A program made the position numbers and the translations under genes. 60,242 nt of DNA from CAJXZP01 sp047610145. GTDB lineage: Bacteria; Bacteroidota; Bacteroidia; Flavobacteriales_G; Salibacteraceae. Location: NCBI GenBank assembly GCA_047610145.1, contig JBLFZF010000003.1, forward strand, positions 1-60,242, in the 5' to 3' direction. This document shows positions 17,531 through 27,057 of the stretch, one piece after another; the stretch's first letter is position 1, and every line of letters starts with the position of its first letter. A model generated the notes under the pieces. It was not told the origin of the DNA and did no database searches. It saw nothing but the letters and a program-made list of their open reading frames with translations.

Positions 17531-18853
17531 TTAAATTTCGTCTCCTTTAGCTCTCCCTAAATAAGACATTACATTTCTAAAACCAATGTAACATTTTGCT
17601 GTGTCTTGGTATTCATAAGAACGCACACCTACTCCTAGATAGTATCCTACATCTTTCCAAGACCCTCCTCTAATAACTTTTCTTTTGTACACGGGTTGCT
17701 CATCGTCTTCCGCATCATATTGATAATCTGCGTTCATATCATGACCAAACTCATAAGCAGACTCACTGTAAGCGTTATTTGTCCATTCCGCCACATTTCC
17801 TGACATACAAAACAATCCATAATCATTTGGCGAATATGAATATACATTTACTGTTTGAAAACCACCATCATCCACATAATTACCTCTTAACGGCTTAAAG
17901 TTAGCTAAGAAACATCCGGCATCATTTCTAATGTACGGGCCTCCCCAAGGATATTGGGATACAGCTAAACCTCCCCGAGCAGCATATTCCCACTCCGACT
18001 CTGATGGTAGTCTAAAATCTTGAACTAATGGCAAACCTGCCATATCTAATGCATCATTAAAATAACGTGTTCTCCAATGGCTAAAAGCTTTCGCTTGTTT
18101 CCATGTAACCCCAACAACCGGATAGTAATCGTAAGCTGGATGCCAAAAATACATTTGTGCCATTGGCTCATTGTATGAATACGAGAAATCGGCAATCCAA
18201 GCTAAAGTGTCTGGATAAACATCTACCTCATCGTCTTTAATGAAATCTGCTCTAGAATATTGGTAATCATCTTGAGAATAATGTCTTTGACGCCCCTTCT
18301 TTGCCGCCATTTTATAGTCTATCCAACTGTATTGGAATCTTAGCTTCGTAATATCAATATGTTTTTTTCCGTAATAACGATCGCTTTCAGAATAAAACAT
18401 CGGCTCCAAGGCATCTGTAATATCCTCATTCCCATCTCTACCTCCGTTCCAAGGAATTGGATAATCCCAACGTATTCTAGGCTCGTCTAAGTCATTACCA
18501 AACTCATCCAGCGTAATTCCATATTCTTGTTCGTCCACTTCTAATAAGTATGTTCGCGCAATTGAATCTTTTACCCAATTCACAAATTGTCTATACTCGT
18601 TATTAGTAATTTCCGAATCATCTACATAGAATGCCGCTATAGAGACCGTTCTAGAAAGTGCTACGTTTGCATACGGAACATCTTGATCATTTTCTCCCAT
18701 CACAAAACTTCCCATTGGCACGTATGCCATTCCGTAAGGGTCAATATCAAACCAAGCAGGTCTGTTTTGGACCCCCGTCAACTGTCCGCCATCTCCTGAA
18801 GAACAGGAAGCAAACATGGCTGCTACTATTAAAAATAATAAAACTCTTTTCAT
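17531..18853 (-). CDS. gldK: Gliding motility / T9SS lipoprotein GldK
   Basis: Outer-membrane lipoprotein (PorK in Porphyromonas) that forms the periplasmic ring with GldN. The lipobox ends at Cys17 (FASC). The body is a formylglycine-generating-enzyme-like (SUMF1) fold, with YVPMGSFVMGENDQD, RLPSESEWEYAARGG and the C-terminal KVIRGGSWKDVGYY. The ATG at 18853 is chosen because it starts the signal peptide; a 10-residue upstream extension has none. The 440-residue length is normal. It is 71 bases downstream of the porP-like gene. Confidence 0.96.
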   Translation of the reverse strand: MKRVLLFLIVAAMFASCSSGDGGQLTGVQNRPAWFDIDPYGMAYVPMGSFVMGENDQDVPYANVALSRTVSIAAFYVDDSEITNNEYRQFVNWVKDSIARTYLLEVDEQEYGITLDEFGNDLDEPRIRWDYPIPWNGGRDGNEDITDALEPMFYSESDRYYGKKHIDITKLRFQYSWIDYKMAAKKGRQRHYSQDDYQYSRADFIKDDEVDVYPDTLAWIADFSYSYNEPMAQMYFWHPAYDYYPVVGVTWKQAKAFSHWRTRYFNDALDMAGLPLVQDFRLPSESEWEYAARGGLAVSQYPWGGPYIRNDAGCFLANFKPLRGNYVDDGGFQTVNVYSYSPNDYGLFCMSGNVAEWTNNAYSESAYEFGHDMNADYQYDAEDDEQPVYKRKVIRGGSWKDVGYYLGVGVRSYEYQDTAKCYIGFRNVMSYLGRAKGDEI

Positions 18854-18924
18854 GCTATTATGTTTAGTGATCGTCAAAATCAAAGTGGATAAACGTATAT
18901 TTTTAAGTAATAGTATAATTATTA

Positions 18925-19923
18925 CTATAAAAATCTAACGGTGTGGTGTTCTTCTTCTTTAGGTTGTGAAGAAATTGAGAAACAATATCTAACAAACAAC
19001 TCATGCGAACCCGAACTAAAGTTTCTAACATTCGAGGTAGTGAAATCATAAGAATATCCTACTTTCAACATACCTCCAGCAGCATTCTCTCCATTCATTT
19101 GGAAGTTTGCGCCTAGCATTAATGCCACCGCATCTTGCACTCGGTAGTGCAAGCCCCCGAAAAATCTTTCTTCATATTCAGCTAAAGCACCAATTGAAAA
19201 TACAGTAGATGCTAAATCAGATTTTACAAAAATCCCTGGTTTAAGAACCCAAGCACCGTCATCAGATATTACTTGTTCATATTGCGCAGAAACATAAAAA
19301 GTTCTGTCAATTTGGTAATTAAATTGTCTAGCATCCCCGTTTGAAACCTTATCTTCTAGCGTAGAATTAAACTTAGATGCGGATAAATGAGTCGATGAAA
19401 TACCTATAGTTAACTTTTTAGGGATTTTATAAAACACCCCAAAGTCAAGGTCTAAACCACCCTCGGAAGCGCCATTTATTGGAATTGACGGGTCATCCTC
19501 TATACCTTGACTGGCAATCCAATCGCTACCTAACGACTTGGATATATACCCCAAACCAAGACCAAGACTTAACGTACCTGGACCGATATTATTAAGCTTA
19601 TAGGCATACTGAAGCTTAGCAACCATTGTTGTTTCTTGCCCCAATTGATCTGACATTACCGTAAGACCAACTCCATGAGAAGTAGATCCAATTTCGAAAG
19701 GTGATTGAGCCGAAAACATAAATGTAGATGGCTCACCACCAAACCCAACCCATTGTAATCTTCCAACCATAGTCGCACAAATTGCATCATGACTACCCAC
19801 AACAGCAGGATTTTGATATGCTAAACCGTGATATTGACCCACTGTAAATTGCGGGTCTTGTTGCGCTTGAAGCAAGCCAAAACTTCCTACAAACCCTATA
19901 AACACAAGAATTTTCTTTATCAT
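18925..19923 (-). CDS. PorP/SprF-family T9SS outer-membrane protein
   Basis: The signal peptide (about 1-20) ends LLQAQ, followed by QDPQFTVGQYHGLAYQNPA, the typical start of PorP/SprF proteins. The rest alternates beta strands and Gly turns as in a 14-strand barrel. In F. johnsoniae, SprF helps secrete the adhesin SprB, and PorP is needed for T9SS in Porphyromonas. Its place right upstream of gldKLMN is the common layout of the T9SS core locus, so it is probably the core PorP rather than one of the many SprF paralogues. The length is 332 residues. Confidence 0.92.
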   Translation of the reverse strand: MIKKILVFIGFVGSFGLLQAQQDPQFTVGQYHGLAYQNPAVVGSHDAICATMVGRLQWVGFGGEPSTFMFSAQSPFEIGSTSHGVGLTVMSDQLGQETTMVAKLQYAYKLNNIGPGTLSLGLGLGYISKSLGSDWIASQGIEDDPSIPINGASEGGLDLDFGVFYKIPKKLTIGISSTHLSASKFNSTLEDKVSNGDARQFNYQIDRTFYVSAQYEQVISDDGAWVLKPGIFVKSDLASTVFSIGALAEYEERFFGGLHYRVQDAVALMLGANFQMNGENAAGGMLKVGYSYDFTTSNVRNFSSGSHELFVRYCFSISSQPKEEEHHTVRFL

Positions 19924-19968
19924 CCGTTAATATATTTTTTATTCAAGTAATTGCTCAAAATACAGTCG

Positions 19969-19998
19969 CTAAAGTATATAAATAATCTTCCCCGCAAA
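19969..19998 (-). promoter_or_regulatory. Promoter of the porP-gldKLMN operon
   Basis: On the minus strand TTTG (19998-19995), an 18-base spacer and TACTTTAG (19976-19969), one mismatch from TAnnTTTG. It starts about 45 bases upstream of the porP-like ATG. Confidence 0.45.
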
Positions 19999-20055
19999 AA
20001 TTTATTATATTTTCTATAATAAATATGAACGCAACTCTTTTAACTGCAACTTCAG

Positions 20056-21219
20056 TTATAAAAATTTACGATATGTTTTCACCCACAGCTCCGGTAATTC
20101 GTCTTGTCCAGCCACCAAATAATCTTCATAAGAACAAGGCACCATATTTAACCTTCTGTATCTAATAGACTTCGAATCTGGGTAGGGCACGAGCATCCAC
20201 CATCTGTCAGTACGAAGGCTCTTATAAAAAACCACATCTTCGTCCGTTCCGGTAACTGGCACTCTATATTTTAAGAAATTAGAGTCATTAGGACTTGGAA
20301 CTTCATTTTTCCTGTTGACATACCCTTCCAAAAAGTACCAAATCATTTGGGCCGATAGCAATGCAGATCTCCCTTGATCATCTAACCTAGGGTTGTAACC
20401 AAAAACACCCAAACAAGATACTTTCTCACTTAAACCTGAATACCGAGTTAGTTGGCAAATCTCATCGGGTAAAAGGCCATTAGGGGTAGACCTTTCACAA
20501 CCACCCATATCAGCCGACTGAATTGAAGCCACATCAATACTCACGATATCCGAGTTTCTTAAAATAGGCTCTGTTCTTCTAATATCACCTCTTACTTCAC
20601 CCAGTCGCACTTTATCAAAGAACAACTTATCCATAAGGTTAATAATATTGGGGGCACTGAAGTACGTTTGATAGCCCAGATTTGCGTAGTTGAACAAGAA
20701 ACTTGGTTGATGTAATAATATTTGACCTAAATAATTTTCACAATCAATCGGATCATCTGTATTTTCTCCTAAATCAAATTGCTGATCAATTGTGGTCAGA
20801 TTAACTAGCTGTTCACTATTCTCGTATCCTTTGTACAGGGGTATGGTCAAATCTTGACTTCCACCCATAACAATAACTGTTTTATTTGCTTTCACTAAAG
20901 CTTCCAAACTAGACTGTAAGGCAAAATAGGTATCCTCTATTGTTTCTCCAGGCAGAATATTACCTAAGTCAACCATCTTTGGCAATCCATTAAAAAACAA
21001 TTTATTTAATTGCTTTCTTATCCCATTTGGACCATTGCCACATCCTAAATTGTGTACCGAACCCCGCTCCTCCTTTACCCCAATAATCACCAAATCAGCA
21101 TCCTCCCACTTAGGAAACTCATTACTTTCTACAAATGAAGTAATTAAGCCACCCATTTGTTCCTTATAGAACACCGTATCCTCTTTCGGAATAGGTGCGA
21201 AATAAATTGAAATATCCAT
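20056..21219 (-). CDS. Arginase-fold protein with a broken metal site (likely non-catalytic)
   Basis: The overall pattern is that of the ureohydrolase family (arginase, formimidoylglutamase, agmatinase), but metal ligands are missing. The GGDHS motif is GGSQD (119-123), losing the His. DxHxD is D145-Q-Q-F-D149, losing the second His. SxDxDxxDP is S227-I-D-V-A-S-I-Q, losing the second Asp. Three of six manganese ligands are thus absent, so hydrolase activity is unlikely. The 387-residue length is longer than true arginases. It lies between topA (16 bases) and the porP-gld block, all on the same strand. A structural or regulatory role is inference only. Confidence 0.8.
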   Translation of the reverse strand: MDISIYFAPIPKEDTVFYKEQMGGLITSFVESNEFPKWEDADLVIIGVKEERGSVHNLGCGNGPNGIRKQLNKLFFNGLPKMVDLGNILPGETIEDTYFALQSSLEALVKANKTVIVMGGSQDLTIPLYKGYENSEQLVNLTTIDQQFDLGENTDDPIDCENYLGQILLHQPSFLFNYANLGYQTYFSAPNIINLMDKLFFDKVRLGEVRGDIRRTEPILRNSDIVSIDVASIQSADMGGCERSTPNGLLPDEICQLTRYSGLSEKVSCLGVFGYNPRLDDQGRSALLSAQMIWYFLEGYVNRKNEVPSPNDSNFLKYRVPVTGTDEDVVFYKSLRTDRWWMLVPYPDSKSIRYRRLNMVPCSYEDYLVAGQDELPELWVKTYRKFL

Positions 21220-21235
21220 TTTTACTTATTTGGGC

Positions 21236-23680
21236 TTATGCTTTTTTTACCACTTTCTTTTTGGTCGGAGCTTTTTTAACTGCAGTTTTCTTTGCTGCGG
21301 TCTTCTTTTTTACTGCCGGTTTTTTAGCGGCTACTTTCTTTTTTGCCACTGGTTTTTTCTTAGCGGGGGCTTTTTTAGCGGCTGCTTTTGTCTTTTTCGG
21401 CTGCTTTTCAATCATATCCAAACAATCCTCATACGACAAACTCAGCGGATCGGTGCCTTTCGGTAAAATCTTATAATTAGCCTTTTCTAACTTGATATAT
21501 GGACCATATCTACCTTCAATAATTCGAAGGTTCTCATCCTCATCAAATGTTTTTAATAATGCTTTTTTATCCGCTTCAATTTTTTCTTTAATCAAAATGG
21601 CTCCGCGGTCATACGTAATGGTGTACGGATTATCTCCATTGTCCTCTTTAATGCTCACGAACATACTTCCTAACCTCAAATAAGGCCCAAATCTACCAAT
21701 TGCAGCGTATAGGTTTTTACCTTCGTATTCACCCAACATTCTTGGTAATTTGAAAAGCTCCATGGCCTCTTCAAATGTGACGCTTGAAATTTTTAAAGGA
21801 GGTATTAAAGAAGTGAACTTTGGCTTTTCTTCATCATCCACATGACCAATTTGGATCATTGCCCCAAATCTTCCAATTCTTGCATAAACGGGCTTACCCG
21901 TCTCTGGATCTTCTCCAAGAAGCCTTTCTCCAGTGGCACGTTCACTATTCTCTAGCGTATACTCTACTTTCTTATGAAAGTCAGAGTAAAACCCTTCAAT
22001 CATTTTATTCCAAGAAACCTTACCATCTGCAATTTTATCAAACTCACGCTCCACATCCGCAGTAAAATGGTAATCTAATACGGTATCAAAATGTTTAATT
22101 AGAAAATCATTCACTACTTCACCAATATCTGTAGGGAATAACTTATTCTTTTCCTTTCCAGTAGTTTCAGTTTTAACGAGTGTAGATATTTCGTTTGCGG
22201 CAACCTCTATAAATTTATAATCTCTTTGCGTACCTTCTGTTGACTTTTTTTCTACGTACCCTCTTTTTTGAATCGTAGAAATAGTTGGCGCATAGGTAGA
22301 TGGTCTACCAATACCTAACTCTTCCAATTTCTTCACTAAACTAGCCTCAGAATATCTTGGTGGATGCATCGTAAATCTTTGTACACCTTGAGCTGATTCT
22401 AACTTCAACTCTTCCCCTTCGGTCATTGCTGGCAGCATACCAGAATCTACTGGACTTTCCGCATCCTCATCAACAGACACCTGATATACTTTTAAGAAAC
22501 CATCAAAAACAATTACTTCCCCTTGAGCAGTAAACTTTCTATCATCTAAACTAACGCCAATTTTCACAGTCGTTTTTTCTAGTTTCGCATCCGCCATTTG
22601 TGACGCAATTGTACGCTTCCAAATCAACGAGTATAAACGCTCTTCATTTCTATCTCCCGTAACAGAGTCTTGATCCAAATATGTAGGTCTAATGGCCTCG
22701 TGAGCTTCTTGAGCTCCTTTAGCTTTAGTCGAAAATTTCCGTGGGTTTGAGTACTCTGGTCCATACATGGATGAAATAGCATCCTTAGATCCATCCACTG
22801 CGGTATCTGATAAGTTAAATGAATCTGTTCTCATGTAGGTAATCTTACCTGCTTCGTACAAGTGCTGGGCTACCACCATTGTTTGATTCACAGAAAAACC
22901 CAACTTCCTAGATGCCTCTTGTTGCAACGAAGAGGTGGTAAAAGGTGGTGCTGGCGATTTCTTAGCCGGTTTGCTCACCACACTCTCTACTCGAAACGAA
23001 GCATCTTTACATTTCTCTAGAAAGGCATAGGCTGTTTCCTCTGTTTTAAACTTCTCAGAAATACCAGCCTTTACAACTGACCCATTACTCAAATTAAATA
23101 ACGCAGACACCCGATAAAACACCTCCGAATTATAATCTCTAATATCTCGTTCTCTCTCTACGATTAAACGCACCGTTACTGACTGCACTCTACCTGCTGA
23201 AAGTGAAGGTTTTACTTTTCTCCATAATACGGGAGATAATTCAAAGCCTACTAGCCTATCTAAAACTCTACGCGCTTGTTGGGCTTTTACTAAATCAACA
23301 TCTAATTCACGCGGATTTGCAACGGCCTTTTTAATAGCCGATTTCGTAATCTCATGAAAAACTATTCTTTTTGTATTTTCTGGTTTCAACCCTAAAACCT
23401 CGCTCAAGTGCCAAGAAATAGCCTCCCCCTCGCGATCCTCATCCGTTGCTAACCAAACCATATCTGCTTTTTTAGCTAGACTTTTCAATTCTGCAACCAC
23501 CTTCTTTTTATCTGGCAGCACATCATAATTAGGCTCGAAATTATTCTCTATATCAATAGCCACACCCTTTTTAGCCAAATCTCTTACGTGTCCGTAACTT
23601 GATTTAACGGTGAATCCTTTTCCAAGAAATCCTTCGATGGTTTTTGCCTTTGCTGGCGACTCCACAATTACCAAATCCAT
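21236..23680 (-). CDS. topA: DNA topoisomerase I with a Lys/Ala-rich tail
   Basis: Type IA topoisomerase that relaxes negative supercoils. The N-terminal Toprim begins MDLVIVESPAKAKT and has the acidic motif ATDEDREGE. The active-site Tyr282 lies in ITYMRTDS. Instead of Cys4 zinc fingers, the C-terminus has Cys-free repeats (GRFGAMIQIG, GRFGPYLRLG, GRYGPYIKLE). These are followed by about 55 residues made almost only of Lys, Ala, Pro, Val and Thr, probably binding DNA. The ATG at 23680 is chosen, as residues upstream are not family-like. The length is 814 residues. Confidence 0.96.
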   Translation of the reverse strand: MDLVIVESPAKAKTIEGFLGKGFTVKSSYGHVRDLAKKGVAIDIENNFEPNYDVLPDKKKVVAELKSLAKKADMVWLATDEDREGEAISWHLSEVLGLKPENTKRIVFHEITKSAIKKAVANPRELDVDLVKAQQARRVLDRLVGFELSPVLWRKVKPSLSAGRVQSVTVRLIVERERDIRDYNSEVFYRVSALFNLSNGSVVKAGISEKFKTEETAYAFLEKCKDASFRVESVVSKPAKKSPAPPFTTSSLQQEASRKLGFSVNQTMVVAQHLYEAGKITYMRTDSFNLSDTAVDGSKDAISSMYGPEYSNPRKFSTKAKGAQEAHEAIRPTYLDQDSVTGDRNEERLYSLIWKRTIASQMADAKLEKTTVKIGVSLDDRKFTAQGEVIVFDGFLKVYQVSVDEDAESPVDSGMLPAMTEGEELKLESAQGVQRFTMHPPRYSEASLVKKLEELGIGRPSTYAPTISTIQKRGYVEKKSTEGTQRDYKFIEVAANEISTLVKTETTGKEKNKLFPTDIGEVVNDFLIKHFDTVLDYHFTADVEREFDKIADGKVSWNKMIEGFYSDFHKKVEYTLENSERATGERLLGEDPETGKPVYARIGRFGAMIQIGHVDDEEKPKFTSLIPPLKISSVTFEEAMELFKLPRMLGEYEGKNLYAAIGRFGPYLRLGSMFVSIKEDNGDNPYTITYDRGAILIKEKIEADKKALLKTFDEDENLRIIEGRYGPYIKLEKANYKILPKGTDPLSLSYEDCLDMIEKQPKKTKAAAKKAPAKKKPVAKKKVAAKKPAVKKKTAAKKTAVKKAPTKKKVVKKA

Positions 23681-23856
23681 ATATACGGTAGTTTTAAATG
23701 CCCTATCACAATAGCGGATAGATTGCAAATTAAACGAATTAAAAACGAGATAAACAAACCCACTTTATTAAATAGATCATATAGCAACTGAAAATCAGAG
23801 TGTTAAAATATCATATTATATTTTTTCTGCCACTATGTCACATAATTGCTTTTAAC

Positions 23857-23864
23857 TAGTTTTG
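23857..23864 (+). promoter_or_regulatory. -7 box upstream of miaB
   Basis: TAGTTTTG, 25 bases before the miaB ATG; a -33 partner is not clear. It would drive the miaB-to-secG run of genes. Confidence 0.4.
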
Positions 23865-23889
23865 TAGACAATAAAACAGCAATACAATA

Positions 23890-25326
23890 ATGGAAGATTT
23901 ACTAGGTCAAAATAAAGTTATAGACGAAAATCGTCAAGGGGAAGCCACCATGATGAATGCAAACTCTACCGTCAAAAAAAAGAAAATGTACATCGAAAAC
24001 TACGGATGTCAAATGAACTTTTCTGATAGCGAAATTGTGGCTTCTATTCTGACTAAAGAAGGTTATGAAACGACCGATCAAGAAATGGATGCCGATTTAA
24101 TTTTGGTAAACACTTGCTCTATTCGTGAAAACGCAGAGACTCGAGTAATGAATCGTTTAGGTCATTTCAAGAAAAACAAAAGAAAAAATCCAGGGTTGAT
24201 TATTGGTGTTTTAGGATGTATGGCCGAACGAATGCGCGAAACACTCTTAGAGAAAGAGAAACTAGTGGATATTGTTGCAGGTCCAGATGCATATAGAGAT
24301 TTACCTGGATTAATTGAAGAAGCTTCTGAAGGGAGAAAAGCCGTTAACGTACTTTTATCTAGAGAAGAAACATACGCTGAAATCAGCCCGGTAAGATTAA
24401 GCTCAAATGGTGTAACTGCTTTTATTTCCATTATGCGTGGATGTGACAACATGTGCTCATTTTGTGTCGTTCCGTTTACTCGAGGAAGAGAAAGAAGTCG
24501 TAATCCTGAGACCATCGTAAAAGAAGCTAAAGAGCTATTTGATCAAGGATATAGAGAAGTAACTTTATTAGGACAAAACGTAGATTCATTTCGTTGGAAC
24601 ATGTCTAGCAAAGGCGTGATTAAAGATGAAAATGCACCTACCGTTAATTTTGCTGGATTAATGGATATGGTTGCCATGGTTGATCCGGAACTACGTATTC
24701 GTTTTTCTACTTCTCACCCAAAAGACATGACCGACAAAGTATTGGAAGTTATGTCTAAACATCCCAATATATGTAAGTACATTCATTTACCTGTTCAATC
24801 CGGTAACTCAGAAATTTTGAAGAAGATGAATCGTGGGTATACTAGAGAATGGTATTTAGAAAGAATAGCTTCGATTAGAAAACATATGCCTGACTGTGCT
24901 ATTTCAACGGATATTATTACTGGGTTTTGTGGTGAAAGCGAAGAACATCATAATGAAACTCTTTCTTTAATGAAAGAAGTCAATTATGATTACGCATTCA
25001 TGTTTAAATACTCCGAAAGACCAAGAACCTTAGCGGAGCGTAAATTTGAAGATGACGTAACCGAAGAAGACAAGTCCAAACGTTTAAATGACATTATTGC
25101 CATACAACAGGAAAGCTCTTTAATGCGAAATAAAAATCATGTAGGTAAAACCTTTGAAGTTTTGGTGGAAGGACTTTCTAAACGTTCAGAAAAACACGTT
25201 TTTGGCAGAACCACACAAAATGCCGTGGTGATTTTTGAAAAAGGAGACCATCAACCAGGAGACTATGTCAATGTGTTTATTACCGATTGTTCGTCTGCAA
25301 CTTTACAAGGTGAATTAGTAAAATAG
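23890..25326 (+). CDS. miaB: tRNA-2-methylthio-N6-dimethylallyladenosine synthase MiaB
   Basis: Radical-SAM enzyme that adds a methylthio group to i6A37 of tRNAs reading UNN codons. The N-terminal UPF0004 domain carries the auxiliary-cluster cysteines C40, C76 and C110. The radical-SAM CxxxCxxC is C185/C189/C192 (RGCDNMCSFC). A TRAM domain closes the protein (about 410-478). The 478-residue length includes about 30 unconserved N-terminal residues; internal Met codons at 21, 22 and 33 are alternative starts. It heads a cluster with a sigma-54 activator, lptE and secG. Confidence 0.95.
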   Translation: MEDLLGQNKVIDENRQGEATMMNANSTVKKKKMYIENYGCQMNFSDSEIVASILTKEGYETTDQEMDADLILVNTCSIRENAETRVMNRLGHFKKNKRKNPGLIIGVLGCMAERMRETLLEKEKLVDIVAGPDAYRDLPGLIEEASEGRKAVNVLLSREETYAEISPVRLSSNGVTAFISIMRGCDNMCSFCVVPFTRGRERSRNPETIVKEAKELFDQGYREVTLLGQNVDSFRWNMSSKGVIKDENAPTVNFAGLMDMVAMVDPELRIRFSTSHPKDMTDKVLEVMSKHPNICKYIHLPVQSGNSEILKKMNRGYTREWYLERIASIRKHMPDCAISTDIITGFCGESEEHHNETLSLMKEVNYDYAFMFKYSERPRTLAERKFEDDVTEEDKSKRLNDIIAIQQESSLMRNKNHVGKTFEVLVEGLSKRSEKHVFGRTTQNAVVIFEKGDHQPGDYVNVFITDCSSATLQGELVK

Positions 25327-25335
25327 AAATAGTAG

Positions 25336-26559
25336 ATGGATATCCTCTCAGCTAAACAACGATTTGGTATTATTGGCAACAATGAACAGCTTAACAGAGC
25401 TATTGATACCGCCATTCGTGTGGCTCCAACTTCTTTGAGTGTTCTAGTTACGGGAGAAAGTGGTGTTGGTAAAGAAAACATACCTCAAATAATTCATGCT
25501 TATGGTCAAAATAAGCATAATAGATATGTAGCCGTTAACTGCGGAGCTATACCGGAAGGAACGATTGACTCAGAATTATTTGGTCACGTAAAAGGATCTT
25601 TTACTGGAGCACATACAGAAAGAAAAGGATACTTTGAAGAAGCCGATGGTGGCACCATTTTTTTAGATGAAATTGGAGAATTACCTAAAGCCACACAAGC
25701 CAAATTATTACGTATTTTAGAATCTGGTGAATTTATAAAGGTCGGTTCTTCCAAGGTTTTAAAAACAGATGTTAGAATTGTAGCTGCCACTAATGTAAAT
25801 ATTGAAGAAGCTATTAAAAAAGGTAAATTCAGAGAAGATTTGTATTACCGGTTAAACACCGTTCCTATATTAATGCCTCCCCTTAGAGACCGAGGAGAAG
25901 ATGTTAATTTGCTATTTAGAAAGTTCGCTACAGATTTTGCAGAAAAGTATCGAATGCCAGTAATTCGCTTATCCGAGAATGCTAAACGTATTATCAGTCA
26001 ATATTATTGGCCAGGAAATGTACGTCAACTAAAAAATATTACGGAGCAATTATCCATATTAGAGCAAAACAGGAATGTAGAGGCTGAAACGGTACTCACC
26101 TATTTGCCTAATTACTCCGATAGTTCACTTCCTGTTTTGGTTAATAAAACTAATTCCGATTCAATTCCAGAAAGAGAGATTTTAGTCAAAGCATTAATTG
26201 ATATGCGTGCAGAAGTAGACATGTTAAAGAATGCGGTAAAATCTTTAGCACAAGTAAATGGCAGCTCCACCTCTAATTTCGAACCTTCCGCATCGGAAAG
26301 TTATAATAAAGGCAAAGCAGATTTAGCCCTTTTAGGCAATACGCTACCTATGGCACAGGTTCAATATCAGGGTTACCAAAGTGATCATTACCAAACGCAT
26401 GAAGATGTTGATGAATCTTTATCTTTAGAGGCTAAAGAAAAAGAGCTTATCAAAAAAGCACTCGATAAACACCGTGGAAAAAGAAAATATGCCGCACAAG
26501 ACCTAGGTATATCTGAACGTACCTTATATCGAAAAATTAAAGAATACGATTTAAACTAA
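25336..26559 (+). CDS. Sigma-54-dependent transcriptional activator lacking a receiver domain
   Basis: The AAA+ domain fills residues about 10-240: Walker A GESGVGKE (40-47), the sigma-54 contact loop GSFTGA (87-92, usually GAFTGA), Walker B IFLDEIGE with D111/E112, and WPGNVRQL. A Fis-type helix-turn-helix (about 368-405, ending SERTLYRKIKEYDL) binds DNA. There is no N-terminal response-regulator or sensor domain, so activity is probably set by protein level, a partner or sigma-54 alone. Target genes are unknown. It starts nine bases after miaB and its stop overlaps the lptE ATG by one base. Confidence 0.9.
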   Translation: MDILSAKQRFGIIGNNEQLNRAIDTAIRVAPTSLSVLVTGESGVGKENIPQIIHAYGQNKHNRYVAVNCGAIPEGTIDSELFGHVKGSFTGAHTERKGYFEEADGGTIFLDEIGELPKATQAKLLRILESGEFIKVGSSKVLKTDVRIVAATNVNIEEAIKKGKFREDLYYRLNTVPILMPPLRDRGEDVNLLFRKFATDFAEKYRMPVIRLSENAKRIISQYYWPGNVRQLKNITEQLSILEQNRNVEAETVLTYLPNYSDSSLPVLVNKTNSDSIPEREILVKALIDMRAEVDMLKNAVKSLAQVNGSSTSNFEPSASESYNKGKADLALLGNTLPMAQVQYQGYQSDHYQTHEDVDESLSLEAKEKELIKKALDKHRGKRKYAAQDLGISERTLYRKIKEYDLN

Positions 26560-27056
26560 TGAGAAATATATTATTTATATCTTTTGTATCTCTGTTATTT
26601 TACTCTTGTAGTGCGAGCTATAGTTTTACAGGAACTTCTGTTGGAGAAGCACGAACCATTTCTATTCAAACGGTCACTAACCGTGCTCCTTTAACTCCGC
26701 CATCTTACACACAGACATTTACAGAAAACTTAAAAGAAAATTTCTTACGTCAAACAAGTTTAGATTTAGTAAAAACAGACGGTGACCTTCAATTAGCAGG
26801 ATATATTTCACGTTATACTTCTGGACCTATTGCAACTACAGGAGCAGAAACTACCTCTCAGAATAGGCTGACCGTGTCCGTTCAAATGAAATTTGTAAAT
26901 AAACTAGATCCCTCTCAAAACTTTGATAAAACGTTTACTCGTTTTGAAGACTATACTTCTTCGGCAAGTTTGAGTAGTGTTCAAGATGAATTATTCTCTA
27001 TTATTACCGAGCAATTAGCGCAAGATATTATTCAAGCTTCAATAGGTAGTTGGTAA
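26559..27056 (+). CDS. lptE: LptE-family LPS-assembly lipoprotein
   Basis: Expected to plug the LptD barrel and help place lipopolysaccharide in the outer membrane. The signal peptide has a lipobox ending at Cys17 (FYSC), followed by SASYSFTGTSVG and the typical SIQTVTNRA region. The 165-residue length fits the Bacteroidota form of the LptE family. Similarity is at pattern level only. It overlaps the sigma-54 activator by one base and is followed two bases later by the TPR gene, so all are one transcript. Confidence 0.85.
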   Translation: MRNILFISFVSLLFYSCSASYSFTGTSVGEARTISIQTVTNRAPLTPPSYTQTFTENLKENFLRQTSLDLVKTDGDLQLAGYISRYTSGPIATTGAETTSQNRLTVSVQMKFVNKLDPSQNFDKTFTRFEDYTSSASLSSVQDELFSIITEQLAQDIIQASIGSW

Positions 27057-27057
27057 A

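Noticed and set aside
21195..21476. Phe- and Ala-rich plus-strand frames that look like membrane proteins
   Set aside because: They are the reverse reading of the Lys/Ala tail of topA (AAG/AAA codons read as CTT/TTT); no start or context supports them.
24162..24515. 117-codon minus-strand frame inside miaB
   Set aside because: Shadow of the miaB coding strand with no promoter or domain.
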